This document shows, piece by piece, positions 7,760 through 15,638 of a stretch of 64,000 nucleotides of DNA; position 1 is the first letter of the stretch; each line of letters starts with the position of its first letter. The stretch comes from Onishia taeanensis (lineage in GTDB: Bacteria > Pseudomonadota > Gammaproteobacteria > Pseudomonadales > Halomonadaceae). The notes beneath the pieces were generated by a model. That model saw only the letters and a list, made by a program, of their open reading frames with translations, searched no databases and was not told the origin of the DNA. A program made the position numbers and the translations under genes. The DNA lies in contig NZ_QLSX01000002.1 in NCBI RefSeq assembly GCF_003268885.1, forward strand, positions 274,280-338,279. Reading direction: 5' to 3'.

Positions 7760-8638
7760 ATGAGTCAGGAAATCGAACTCAAGCTCGCGCTACCGCCAGA
7801 AGGCCCCGAGCGACTGCGTCGCCATCCTCGCCTGGCGGCGCTCCCGGCCGAAGACCGCACGCTTGCCAACACCTACTACGACACCCCGGACGGCGCCCTG
7901 GAAGCCGCACGGGTGGCCCTGCGTATCCGCGATACCGGCAAGGGCCGGGTGCAGACCCTGAAGACCACCGGCAACGGCCAGGGCGGGCTCTCGGTACGTG
8001 GCGAATGGGAGTGGCCGATTGACGAGAACCGGCTGGACCTCGACGGGCTCAAGACGCTGGCGCCCATGCAGGCGCTAGGCGACGAGACACTCGCCGCTCT
8101 GGCACCGCGCTTCGCTACCGACTTCGCCCGCCGCACCTGGATCGTCGACGGCGAGCAGGGCCGCATCGAGGTGGCGCTGGATGATGGCGAGGTGCGCGCG
8201 GACGGACGCCGGGCGACGATTCGCGAACTGGAACTCGAACTCAAGGACGGTGACCCCGCGGCCCTGTGGGCGCTGGCCGAAGAGTTCGCCGCCTCGGTGC
8301 CGCTGCGCCCCGCTACGGCCAGCAAGGCCGCCCGCGGCGCGTCACTGGGCGAAGGCCGGTGGTCGCTCCCGGCAGCCGATGACGATCCGGCAGCGCTATA
8401 CGAGCACACCATCCTGGCGCTGGATGCCCTGGCCGACAGTCAGGACAGCCATTTCAAGGACGAGGCCCGCCGGTCGCTGGACCGGCTGGTCGCCCTGGGC
8501 GATGATCGCCTGACGGGCCCGGCCGCCACCCTGCTCGCGGCTCTGAGCCATCAGGCACCGGAAGACGATGCCTGGCTCGATGTGGCCTTCGGCCAGGCGG
8601 CCCTGGCGCTGGCGCGCGCCCTCTATGCCCCAGCCTGA
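7760..8638 (+). CDS. CYTH domain protein, YgiF-like inorganic triphosphatase
   Basis: 292 residues. The N-terminal CYTH domain (about 1-195) starts with the diagnostic ExExK motif at E4-E6-K8 and keeps the YYDTP, LRIR and LKTTG strands that line the triphosphate tunnel. A short helical C-terminal part follows, which resembles a truncated CHAD domain. The E. coli relative YgiF hydrolyses inorganic triphosphate; that activity is inferred here. Start at ATG 7760 has AGGAAG upstream. The gene stands alone, divergent from the DUF47 gene. Confidence 0.85.
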   Translation: MSQEIELKLALPPEGPERLRRHPRLAALPAEDRTLANTYYDTPDGALEAARVALRIRDTGKGRVQTLKTTGNGQGGLSVRGEWEWPIDENRLDLDGLKTLAPMQALGDETLAALAPRFATDFARRTWIVDGEQGRIEVALDDGEVRADGRRATIRELELELKDGDPAALWALAEEFAASVPLRPATASKAARGASLGEGRWSLPAADDDPAALYEHTILALDALADSQDSHFKDEARRSLDRLVALGDDRLTGPAATLLAALSHQAPEDDAWLDVAFGQAALALARALYAPA

Positions 8639-8737
8639 TGACACATGGGCCTGACGGACGCGCGGACCTGAAGTCAACCGGCGCCCGGTGCGCTGCGTCC
8701 CCAGGACCGCTCTTATACTAAAGGATCGGGAGGTCCC

Positions 8738-9700
8738 TTGTTCCCTACTCTCAAACCGGCCGGTGAAGGGCTGCGCACCCGGATCTTTCAGGTCATCTTC
8801 GAATCGGATACCCGGCTGGCCAAGGGCTTCGATATCGTCCTGATCGGCCTGATCCTGGCTAGCGTCACGGTAGTGCTGCTCGACAGCGTGCCGGCCTATC
8901 ACGCCGCCTATGGCCGGTTTTTCAAGGCACTGGAGTGGGGCTTCACCGGGCTTTTCACCCTGGAGCTGCTGGTTCGCCTGTACTGTCTGGAGCGGCCGGC
9001 CCGCTACCTGAGAAGCTTCTACGGCATCATCGATCTCATATCGATTCTGCCCACCTGGCTGGTGCTGTTGCTTCCCGGCGCGCATTCGCTGGTGGTGATC
9101 CGTCTGCTGCGGGTGTTGCGCATCTTCAGGGTGCTCAGGCTGATGCAGTTCGTCGGCGAGGGCCGGCTGTTGATCGAGGCGCTCAAGCGCAGCTCGCATC
9201 AGATCCTGCTGTTCCTGTTCACGGTGTTTATGCTGGTGACCATCTTCGGCTCACTGGTCTACATGATCGAGCCACCCGAGGCCGGCTTTACCAGCATTCC
9301 CAAATCCATCTACTGGGGCATCGTCACCCTGACCACGGTCGGCTATGGCGACATCACGCCCACCACCCCGCTGGGGCAGTTCATCTCGATGACGGTAATG
9401 CTGATGGGCTACTCGATCATCGCCATTCCCACCGGGGTGTTCTCGGCCGAAGTGATTCGCTCGATTCGCGCCGACCGTTACTCCGATGAAGCCTGCCCGG
9501 GCTGCGGCTACGACCGTCACGAAGAAAAAACCAAGTATTGTATGAAATGCGGGACCTGGCTCGACGAAAACACCGAAGACCCACGCGAGGCCGAGCATCG
9601 CGAAGAAGCCGAGCGAGAAGAAGAGGAAGAGCGAGCGAAAGAGGAGGACGACGAACAGGACACAGAGAAGGCCCCGGATAAGGGCTCTGAGAAGGAATAA
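8738..9700 (+). CDS. Voltage-gated-type potassium channel with C-terminal zinc ribbon
   Basis: 320 residues, TTG start at 8738 with GGGAGG just upstream. Six membrane helices: S1 about 31-50, S2 68-84, S3 96-114, and S4 118-137 with arginines every third position. S5 is at 155-177 and S6 at 212-238. The selectivity filter TTVGYGD at 199-205 defines K+ conduction. After S6 comes a CxxC...CxxC zinc ribbon (C253, C256, C268, C271). A very acidic tail (about 278-320, mostly E, D, K, R) ends the protein. The zinc ribbon and tail are cytoplasmic and not part of the classic KvAP-like core, so they may be a gating or assembly module. A long inverted repeat (9714-9747) follows the stop. Confidence 0.9.
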   Translation: MFPTLKPAGEGLRTRIFQVIFESDTRLAKGFDIVLIGLILASVTVVLLDSVPAYHAAYGRFFKALEWGFTGLFTLELLVRLYCLERPARYLRSFYGIIDLISILPTWLVLLLPGAHSLVVIRLLRVLRIFRVLRLMQFVGEGRLLIEALKRSSHQILLFLFTVFMLVTIFGSLVYMIEPPEAGFTSIPKSIYWGIVTLTTVGYGDITPTTPLGQFISMTVMLMGYSIIAIPTGVFSAEVIRSIRADRYSDEACPGCGYDRHEEKTKYCMKCGTWLDENTEDPREAEHREEAEREEEEERAKEEDDEQDTEKAPDKGSEKE

Positions 9701-9713
9701 GGCTCGCGGGACA

Positions 9714-9747
9714 GCCGGGGCGACACCAGCGCTGGCGTCGCCCCGGC
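9714..9747. terminator. Long inverted repeat between convergent channel gene and yciO
   Basis: Arms of at least 11 bp (GCCGGGGCGAC/GTCGCCCCGGC) around ACCAGCGCTGGC, itself palindromic. It lies between two convergent stop codons. No long T-run on either side, so a bidirectional terminator is probable but not certain. Confidence 0.55.
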
Positions 9748-9754
9748 AAGCGGT

Positions 9755-10378
9755 TCAGACCTGGAAGGGTGCCAGATCGCCACGCCCTTCACGCAGGATC
9801 ACCGGCGGCAGGTCGCGCAGGTCGATCACGCTGGTCGGCTCCAGGTGGCAGGCGCCACCGTCGATGACCAGGTCCAGGTGCGCTCCGAAGCGCTCGCGGA
9901 TTTCCTCGGCATCGGTCATCGGCAGTTCCTCGCCGACCGGGATCAGGGTCACGCTCATCATCGGCTCGCCGAGCGCCTCGAGCAGCGCATGGGTGATGCG
10001 ATGATCCGGCACCCGCACACCGATCGAGCGGCGTTTGGGATGCAGCAGCAACCGCGGCACCTCGCTGGTGGCGTTGAGGATGAAGGTGTAGGCCCCCGGC
10101 GTGTGAGTCTTCAGCAGCCGAAATACCGCATTGTCGACCTTGGCGTAGGTGCCGATCGTGGACAGGTCCGAGCACACCAGCGTGAAGTTGTGCTTGTCAT
10201 CCAGCGAGCGCAGCCACTTGATCTTCTCGATGGCCTTCTTGTCGCCCAGGTGGCAACCCAGTGCATAGCCGGAGTCGGTGGGATAGGCCACCACGCCGCC
10301 CTTGCGGATGATCTCGGTCGCCTGGTCGATCAGGCGCTTCTGGGGATTTTCGGGGTGCAGCTGGAAGAATTGCGTCAT
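9755..10378 (-). CDS. yciO: YciO family protein (Sua5/YrdC fold)
   Basis: 207 residues, same length as E. coli YciO. The YrdC fold is shown by the KGGVVAYPTDSGYALGCHL strand, the KHNFTLVCSDLS segment and the SIGVRVPDH motif. The YciO subfamily resembles threonylcarbamoyl-AMP synthase TsaC, but whether it acts in t6A formation is doubtful. It ends 54 bp from the channel gene stop (convergent) and starts 42 bp after rnm. The rnm-yciO pairing is conserved in gammaproteobacteria. Confidence 0.88.
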   Translation of the reverse strand: MTQFFQLHPENPQKRLIDQATEIIRKGGVVAYPTDSGYALGCHLGDKKAIEKIKWLRSLDDKHNFTLVCSDLSTIGTYAKVDNAVFRLLKTHTPGAYTFILNATSEVPRLLLHPKRRSIGVRVPDHRITHALLEALGEPMMSVTLIPVGEELPMTDAEEIRERFGAHLDLVIDGGACHLEPTSVIDLRDLPPVILREGRGDLAPFQV

Positions 10379-10420
10379 GCTCGCTCCTGAGTTGCGTGAT
10401 CCGTGATGATAAACCGCAGG

Positions 10421-11359
10421 TCAGGCCGCCTGATCAAGAATCGCCGCCAGACGAGGGTGCTGCCAGACAGGGCGCAGCGCGGTGCGCGGCACCGGGCTCA
10501 TGCTGCCCGGGGCCACCGGCCCGCCGGGAAAGTGGAAGTCGCTGCCCAGCGAGCCATACAGGCCCCGCTCGTCGAGCTGGCGCGCCAGGTCGCGGGTCAC
10601 ATCGGCGTTCTGGAAGCCGCTGACCAGCTCGCAGGCCTCGCCGCCGGCGGCGGTGAAGGCATCCAGCAGCAGACCGCGCTTGCGCCGGGTCAGCCCGTAG
10701 CGCAGCGGATGCGCCAGCACCGCCACGCCGCCGGCATCATTGATCCACTCGACCACCTCGGACAGGTACGGCCAGCCGGCCTTGACGTCACCTCGCTTGC
10801 CGCTGCCCAGATACTTCTTGAAGGCCGTGCCCATGTCCTTGACCAGGCCATCGGCGACCATCGCGCGGGCGAAGTCCGGGCGCCCCAGCGGGCGATCGCT
10901 GCCGGCCTGAGCTCGCGCCTTGGCCAGGGCGTCGTGAAGCCCCAGCTTCTCCATGCGCCGGGCGATCTCTTCACCGCGGGTCACTCGCGCCTTAGCCTGC
11001 GCCTCGAGACCGGCGACCAGGCTGCCCTGTGCCCCCTGGGGCAGCAGGCCCACCACATGAATGTTCATGCCCTGCCATTGAGACGACAGCTCGAGCCCCG
11101 GCAGCAGCGTCATGCCCAGCGCATCGGCGGCCTCTTGCGCCTCGGCAACGCCATCCAGGGTGTCATGATCGGTGAGCGACAGCCTGGTGAGGCCGCGCTC
11201 GCGGCACAGCGACATCAGCGCGGCGGGCGAGAGAGCACCGTCGGACGCGGTAGAGTGCATGTGAAAGTCGATGCCCTGGGCATCGGCGAGAGAAGTATCC
11301 GCCTGGGTGGCGGGAGCAGCGGGTGTGGCAGGTGACACGTGAGTCTCGTTCATCGGCAT
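10421..11359 (-). CDS. rnm: PHP-domain 5'-3' exoribonuclease RNase AM (YciV/TrpH)
   Basis: 312 residues. PHP phosphoesterase domain with the metal-binding HMHSTASDG near the N-terminus, [16 protein letters not shown] and a late GSDFHFPGG motif. The family removes nucleotides from RNA 5' ends (23S/16S/5S maturation) and degrades 3',5'-bisphosphates. Start is ATG 11359 or 11353, three codons apart with only ATG CCG between; both have weak ribosome sites. An Ala/Pro/Thr-rich N-terminal tail precedes the domain. It is divergent from yciI and upstream of yciO on the same strand. Confidence 0.88.
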   Translation of the reverse strand: MPMNETHVSPATPAAPATQADTSLADAQGIDFHMHSTASDGALSPAALMSLCRERGLTRLSLTDHDTLDGVAEAQEAADALGMTLLPGLELSSQWQGMNIHVVGLLPQGAQGSLVAGLEAQAKARVTRGEEIARRMEKLGLHDALAKARAQAGSDRPLGRPDFARAMVADGLVKDMGTAFKKYLGSGKRGDVKAGWPYLSEVVEWINDAGGVAVLAHPLRYGLTRRKRGLLLDAFTAAGGEACELVSGFQNADVTRDLARQLDERGLYGSLGSDFHFPGGPVAPGSMSPVPRTALRPVWQHPRLAAILDQAA

Positions 11360-11473
11360 GACGCCGGCAGGCGACTTTGTCAGAATAGGACTACCATGGT
11401 GCGCGCCGCGCCGGTTGCGGTCAATTTCAGGTGCGTCGGCGCCTTCCTGCCTCACCCATCGAAGGAAACTGCG

Positions 11474-11773
11474 ATGCTCTACGCCATCATCAGTGAAGAT
11501 GTGAAGAATAGCCTCGAATGGCGCATGGCCGCCCGTCCCGACCACCTGGCCCGCCTCGAGAAGCTGCGCGATGAAGGCCGCCTGGTGCTGGCCGGCCCGC
11601 ATCCGGCCGTTGATGCCGAGACCCCGGGCGACGCCGGCTTCAGCGGCAGCCTGGTGGTCGCCGAATTCGAAGACCTGCCCACCGCCCAGGCCTGGGCCGA
11701 CGCCGATCCCTACGTGATCGCCGGCGTCTATGCCAAGGTGACCGTTAAGCCTTTCAAGAAAGTGCTGCCCTGA
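11474..11773 (+). CDS. yciI: YciI family protein
   Basis: 99 residues, full family length. The fold is a ferredoxin-like dimeric alpha+beta barrel; the conserved histidine is in [17 protein letters not shown] and the aspartate in [11 protein letters not shown]. The biochemical role is not known for the family. A clear AAGGA ribosome site lies about 7 nt before ATG 11474. Divergent from rnm; a 14-bp inverted repeat lies 42 bp after the stop. Confidence 0.9.
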   Translation: MLYAIISEDVKNSLEWRMAARPDHLARLEKLRDEGRLVLAGPHPAVDAETPGDAGFSGSLVVAEFEDLPTAQAWADADPYVIAGVYAKVTVKPFKKVLP

Positions 11774-11814
11774 GCGGCGCCTGAGACGGCCCGCCGCCGC
11801 CTTTTTCACAAGCG

Positions 11815-11853
11815 CTTTTCCACAGCCAGTTTTGCACAGTGGCTGTGGAAAAG
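11815..11853. repeat. 14-bp perfect inverted repeat containing DnaA-box-like arms
   Basis: CTTTTCCACAGCCA at 11815-11828 and its exact complement at 11840-11853, separated by 11 bp. Each arm contains TTTTCCACA, one mismatch from the DnaA box TTATCCACA. It could be the yciI terminator (TTTGTTG follows) or a protein-binding site. Confidence 0.6.
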
Positions 11854-11925
11854 TTTGTTGAAAGCCCGCGGACGCCTTGCCATAAGCCAGCCAAGACGCC
11901 CGGTTGGCGAAACTGGTCATTTTCT

Positions 11926-12060
11926 GATCAATTCTGCGCAGATCAACGCTGTCCAGGTCAATCCTGTTCGGGCCAACACCGTCCAGAGCGACGCTACCCT
12001 GACCGACCCCGTCTCGATCAGCCGTACCCCGATCAGCCGTATCCCGATCAGCCGTACCTC
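11926..12060. repeat. 15-bp tandem repeat array, nine units, upstream of mnmC
   Basis: Nine contiguous 15-bp units starting at 11926, 11941, 11956, 11971, 11986, 12001, 12016, 12031 and 12046. The last three are nearly identical (GATCAGCCGTAYCYC) and the earlier ones are progressively diverged (for example GATCAACGCTGTCCA). The array ends 30 bp before the mnmC start. It stays open in the mnmC frame only because 15 is a multiple of 3. Confidence 0.85.
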
Positions 12061-12090
12061 TTTAACCCTGCCGATTTCCGGAGCCCTGCC

Positions 12091-14148
12091 TTGAGTGCCG
12101 CCGACGAACGCCCCGCGCCCCTGCCTGCCCTGGCCGCCCTTGAGGTCGCGCACCTCGATTGGCCTCGGGACGACAACGACAGCGAGGCGCCCCACTCCAG
12201 CGCTTTCGATGATGTCTACTTCTCGCGCCACGACGGCCGCGCCGAGACAGAGCACGTCTTCATCAACGCCAACCGCCTGCCCGAGCGTTTGGCGGCCTGG
12301 CAGGGGCCGCGGCCCTTCGTGATCGGCGAGACCGGCTTCGGTACCGGGCTCAACATGCTGTGTGCCTGGGCCGCCTTCGAACGCCACGCCCCGGCCACGG
12401 CGCGGCTGCATCTGGTGTCTACCGAGCGCTTCCCGATGACCCGGGACGATCTCGAGCGGGCGCTGACCGCCTGGCCAGAATTTCACGACAAGGCCGCCTG
12501 CCTCACGGCCCAATGGCCGGCGCCGGTGGCCGGGGTGCACCGGCTGCGCCTTAGTGAGCGGGTGATCCTGGATCTGCACTTCGGCGACAGCGCCGAGCGG
12601 CTTGGCCAGCTCGATGGCCGGGTCGATGCCTGGTTCCTGGATGGCTTTGCGCCGTCCAAGAACCCGGAGATGTGGCAGCCCGCGCTCTTTACCGCCATGG
12701 CCCGTGCCAGCCGGCCGGGCGCCACCTTTGCCACTTTCACCTGCGCCGGCGTGGTCAAGCGCGGCCTCAAGGCGGCGGGCTTCGCCTGGCGCAAGGTGCC
12801 AGGACACGGACGCAAGCGCGAGATGCTCGCCGGCGAAATTGAAACGCCACCCCACCATCACCCGCGACCCAGCACCCCCTGGTTCACGCCGCCCACAACG
12901 AAGCCCGCACGGCATGTCGCGGTGATCGGCGCCGGGCTCGCCGGCACCACGGTCGCCGAGGCCCTGGCGCGACGCGGCGTGGCGGTGACCCTGATCGAGC
13001 GCGAAGCCCCCGGCGCCGGCGGCTCGGGTAACCGCCAGGGCGCGCTCTACGTGAAGCTCGCCGCCGAGACCAATGCCCAGAGCCGCATGTATCTCTCTGG
13101 GCTCCTGTACAGCCGGCGCTGGCTGGCGACCCTGGACCCCGAGCACACCATCTGGGACGACTGCGGCGTGCTGCAGCTGGCGACCAGCGAGCGGGAAGCC
13201 AAGCGCCAGGCGCGCTTTCTGGCCAACCATGCGCTGCCAACGCAAGTCGTGACAGGCGTGGACGCCGAGGAAGCCAGCGCGCGATCCGGAGTGGCCATCG
13301 ACTCGCCGGGGCTCGACTATGCGGGCGCCGGCTGGGTACGGCCGGATCTGTTGTGCGCCCGCCTTGCCGCCACACCGGGCATCACCCTGCACCGAGGCGA
13401 GGTCACCGAACTCATTCCAGGGGCTAATCCCGTGACACATGAAGGCGGCTGGACGCTGAGCTTCAAGGATGGCGAACCCCTCGTCGCCGATCAGGTGGTG
13501 GTAGCCACGGCGGCGCTGGCCAACCATTTCGCTCAAACCGCCGCGCTGCCGCTGCAGCCGATCCGCGGCCAGGTCAGTGCCGTCAGGCTGCCCCAGGGCG
13601 CGGAGGTGCCCACGCTCTCGCGGGTGGTCTGCGCCGGGGGCTATGTGCCCCCGGCGACGGACGGAATTCTGAGCTTCGGCGCCACCTTCGCGCCCCATGA
13701 CACCGACACGGCGCTGCGCGACACCGATCATTCGGCGAACCTTGCCGAGCTAGAGGCGAGCCTGCCGCACTTCACCGCCGCCCTCAGAAAGGCCGGCGTC
13801 GACCTGGCGCCTGACCATCTCGAAGGCCGGGTGGCGATCCGTGCGGCGAGTCCCGACAAGACGCCCTACGCAGGCCCGGTGCCGGACGCCGCGCACTGGC
13901 GCGAGGCCTACTCGACGCTAGCCAAAGACGCCAGACGCATCCCCGACACGCCCGGCGCCCATCACCCGGGGCTGTGGATCAGCGCCGCGCATGGCTCCCG
14001 CGGGCTTGCCAGCGCCCCGCTGTGCGCCGAGGTGATCGCCTCACGAATCTGTGATGAGCCGCTGCCAGTAGAGCGCACCCTGGCCGACCACCTGCATCCG
14101 GGTCGGCGGCTGATCAGCGAGCTGATCAAGGGACAAACGAACGGTTGA
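12091..14148 (+). CDS. mnmC: Bifunctional tRNA modification enzyme MnmC
   Basis: Completes mnm5s2U at the wobble base of tRNA: the FAD domain removes the carboxymethyl group and the SAM domain methylates the product. 685 residues from TTG 12091 (E. coli 668). GGAG lies 7 nt upstream and the family N-terminus begins here. The frame is open further upstream but only through the 15-bp repeat and an inverted repeat, so that part is not counted. Methyltransferase motif GETGFGTGLN is at 79-88 and DGFAPSKNPEMW at about 185-196. The FAD-binding GAGLAG motif is at about 278-285, followed by the DAO-like oxidoreductase domain. Single gene, convergent with cydX. Confidence 0.94.
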   Translation: MSAADERPAPLPALAALEVAHLDWPRDDNDSEAPHSSAFDDVYFSRHDGRAETEHVFINANRLPERLAAWQGPRPFVIGETGFGTGLNMLCAWAAFERHAPATARLHLVSTERFPMTRDDLERALTAWPEFHDKAACLTAQWPAPVAGVHRLRLSERVILDLHFGDSAERLGQLDGRVDAWFLDGFAPSKNPEMWQPALFTAMARASRPGATFATFTCAGVVKRGLKAAGFAWRKVPGHGRKREMLAGEIETPPHHHPRPSTPWFTPPTTKPARHVAVIGAGLAGTTVAEALARRGVAVTLIEREAPGAGGSGNRQGALYVKLAAETNAQSRMYLSGLLYSRRWLATLDPEHTIWDDCGVLQLATSEREAKRQARFLANHALPTQVVTGVDAEEASARSGVAIDSPGLDYAGAGWVRPDLLCARLAATPGITLHRGEVTELIPGANPVTHEGGWTLSFKDGEPLVADQVVVATAALANHFAQTAALPLQPIRGQVSAVRLPQGAEVPTLSRVVCAGGYVPPATDGILSFGATFAPHDTDTALRDTDHSANLAELEASLPHFTAALRKAGVDLAPDHLEGRVAIRAASPDKTPYAGPVPDAAHWREAYSTLAKDARRIPDTPGAHHPGLWISAAHGSRGLASAPLCAEVIASRICDEPLPVERTLADHLHPGRRLISELIKGQTNG

Positions 14149-14236
14149 TGGATCAGACAGGGCCCTTCAGCCTCATTCAACCCCATGCAGGCGCGTCAGC
14201 AGCGTGATCAAAACCGGAAGTCCCTGGCCCGAAACG

Positions 14237-14266
14237 CCGACGCCCCGGCAATAGCCAGGGCGTCGG
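14237..14266. terminator. Hairpin between convergent mnmC and cydX
   Basis: Perfect 9-bp arms (CCGACGCCC at 14237-14245, GGGCGTCGG at 14258-14266) between the two stop codons. No T-run, so terminator function is moderate confidence. Confidence 0.45.
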
Positions 14267-14290
14267 AGAACAGGGTGAACGAGGTATCGT

Positions 14291-14485
14291 TCAGTACTGG
14301 TCGTCGCGATGCTCATCGTAACGGGCATCGATGATCGCCGTACCCGCCGCGGCGATCAGCACGATCATCACCGTGCCCAGCACCCAGGCGAAGTACCAAG
14401 CGCCGCGCTCGCCCAGCACGATAGTCAGGGCGATCGCCACCACGGCGACGAGCAGCCAGAAGAGAAAGATCAGGACATGTTTCAT
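14291..14485 (-). CDS. cydX: CydX-like small subunit of cytochrome bd oxidase, extended form
   Basis: 64 residues. The second half begins with WYFAWVLGT, the signature of CydX, the small subunit needed for stable bd-I oxidase. CydX proteins usually start at that motif and have about 37 residues. Here 27 residues precede it, containing an extra hydrophobic helix (about 4-24), so the protein has two membrane helices. It lies 16 bp after cydB in the same operon, the usual cydX position. An internal start near the motif would restore normal length, but no ATG is present there, so the extended form is likely real. Confidence 0.75.
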   Translation of the reverse strand: MKHVLIFLFWLLVAVVAIALTIVLGERGAWYFAWVLGTVMIVLIAAAGTAIIDARYDEHRDDQY

Positions 14486-14501
14486 GGTGCGCGCTCCGCA
14501 A

Positions 14502-15635
14502 TCAGTAGGCGTGTTCGTCGTGGGCGATCGATTCCGGCGTCACCTTGCCGCGCATCACCCAGAAGGCCCAGCTGGTGTAGATGACAATGATCGGGATGAA
14601 GACCACGGTGAAGGCCAGCATCCAGCCCAACGTACCCAGACTCGAGGAGGCGTCCCACACGGTCAGGCTGTGACTGGGTTCGCTGGACGACGGCATCAGG
14701 AACGGGAACATCGCCGCGCCCAGGGTGACCAGAGTGGCGGCCCAGGCGAGCGCGCCCAGCCACCAGGCCAGGTGCGACAGACCGGCGCGCGCCGAGGCGA
14801 TGCCGCCCAGCACGGCCAGGTAGACCGCCGCCGGGACCAGCCACAGCGCCGGGTGCGCCATGTAGTTGGCGAGCCAGGCACCGGATGCGGTTTCCACGGT
14901 CTTGTTGAGCGGCAATGCCGGGCCGGCGGGATCGCCACCCGCGGTGATCTCGTAGCCATGCATCATCGATACCCAGATGCCACAGATAGTGAACACCGCC
15001 AGAGCCGTCAGACCGGCGACCGTGACCAGTCGGCAGGCGCGCTCGCGAATCACCCCGGTGCCTCGGTTCATCACCATCGCCCCGCCCTGGTAGAGCGCCA
15101 GCGCCAGCGACATCACCCCGCACAGCACGGCGAAGGGGTTGAACAGGGTGATGAAGCTACCGGTGTAGTAGGAGATCATGTTCCAGGAGAAGTGGAACGG
15201 TACGCCTTCGAGCATGTTACCCATCGCCGCGCCGAAGACGATCATCGGTACCGCGCCTGAGACGAACAGCATCCAGTCCCAGGCACCGCGCCAGCGATCA
15301 CTGGGCAGCTTGCTGCGGTACTCGAAGCCCAGCGGACGCACGATCATCGACCACAGCAGCACCAGCATGACCACGTAGAGCCCCGAGAAGGCGGTGGCAT
15401 AGATGGTCGGCCAGGCGGCGAACACCGCGCCGCCGCCGAGGACGAACCACACCTGATTGCCGTCCCAGTGCGGGGCGATCATGTTGATCACCGCGCGGCG
15501 CTCGCCGTCGGTGCGTCCCAGGTAGCGCAGCGCAGCGCCGACGCCCATGTCCATGCCGACCATCACCGCCAGGCCGATCAACAGCACGCCCAGCAGCACC
15601 CACCAGGTCACTTTGAGTAGTATGTACGGATCCAT
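14502..15635 (-). CDS. cydB: Cytochrome bd ubiquinol oxidase subunit II CydB
   Basis: Second core subunit of cytochrome bd, which reduces O2 to water using ubiquinol. 377 residues (E. coli CydB 379) with about nine membrane helices. Family landmarks are the N-terminal WWVLLGVLLIGLAVMVGMDMGVG helix, the DGNQVWFVLGGGAVFAAWP segment and WMLAFTVVFIPIIVIYTSWAFWV near the end. The gene starts 3 bp after the cydA stop, so translation is coupled. Confidence 0.96.
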   Translation of the reverse strand: MDPYILLKVTWWVLLGVLLIGLAVMVGMDMGVGAALRYLGRTDGERRAVINMIAPHWDGNQVWFVLGGGAVFAAWPTIYATAFSGLYVVMLVLLWSMIVRPLGFEYRSKLPSDRWRGAWDWMLFVSGAVPMIVFGAAMGNMLEGVPFHFSWNMISYYTGSFITLFNPFAVLCGVMSLALALYQGGAMVMNRGTGVIRERACRLVTVAGLTALAVFTICGIWVSMMHGYEITAGGDPAGPALPLNKTVETASGAWLANYMAHPALWLVPAAVYLAVLGGIASARAGLSHLAWWLGALAWAATLVTLGAAMFPFLMPSSSEPSHSLTVWDASSSLGTLGWMLAFTVVFIPIIVIYTSWAFWVMRGKVTPESIAHDEHAY

Positions 15636-15638
15636 GGC

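Noticed and set aside
11926-12060. Possible CRISPR array
   Set aside because: Contiguous 15-bp units without spacers and no cas genes in the window; it is a simple tandem repeat.
11839-12090. 84-codon N-terminal extension of mnmC
   Set aside because: It consists of a palindrome and the 15-bp repeat; the family N-terminus and a GGAG site point to TTG 12091.
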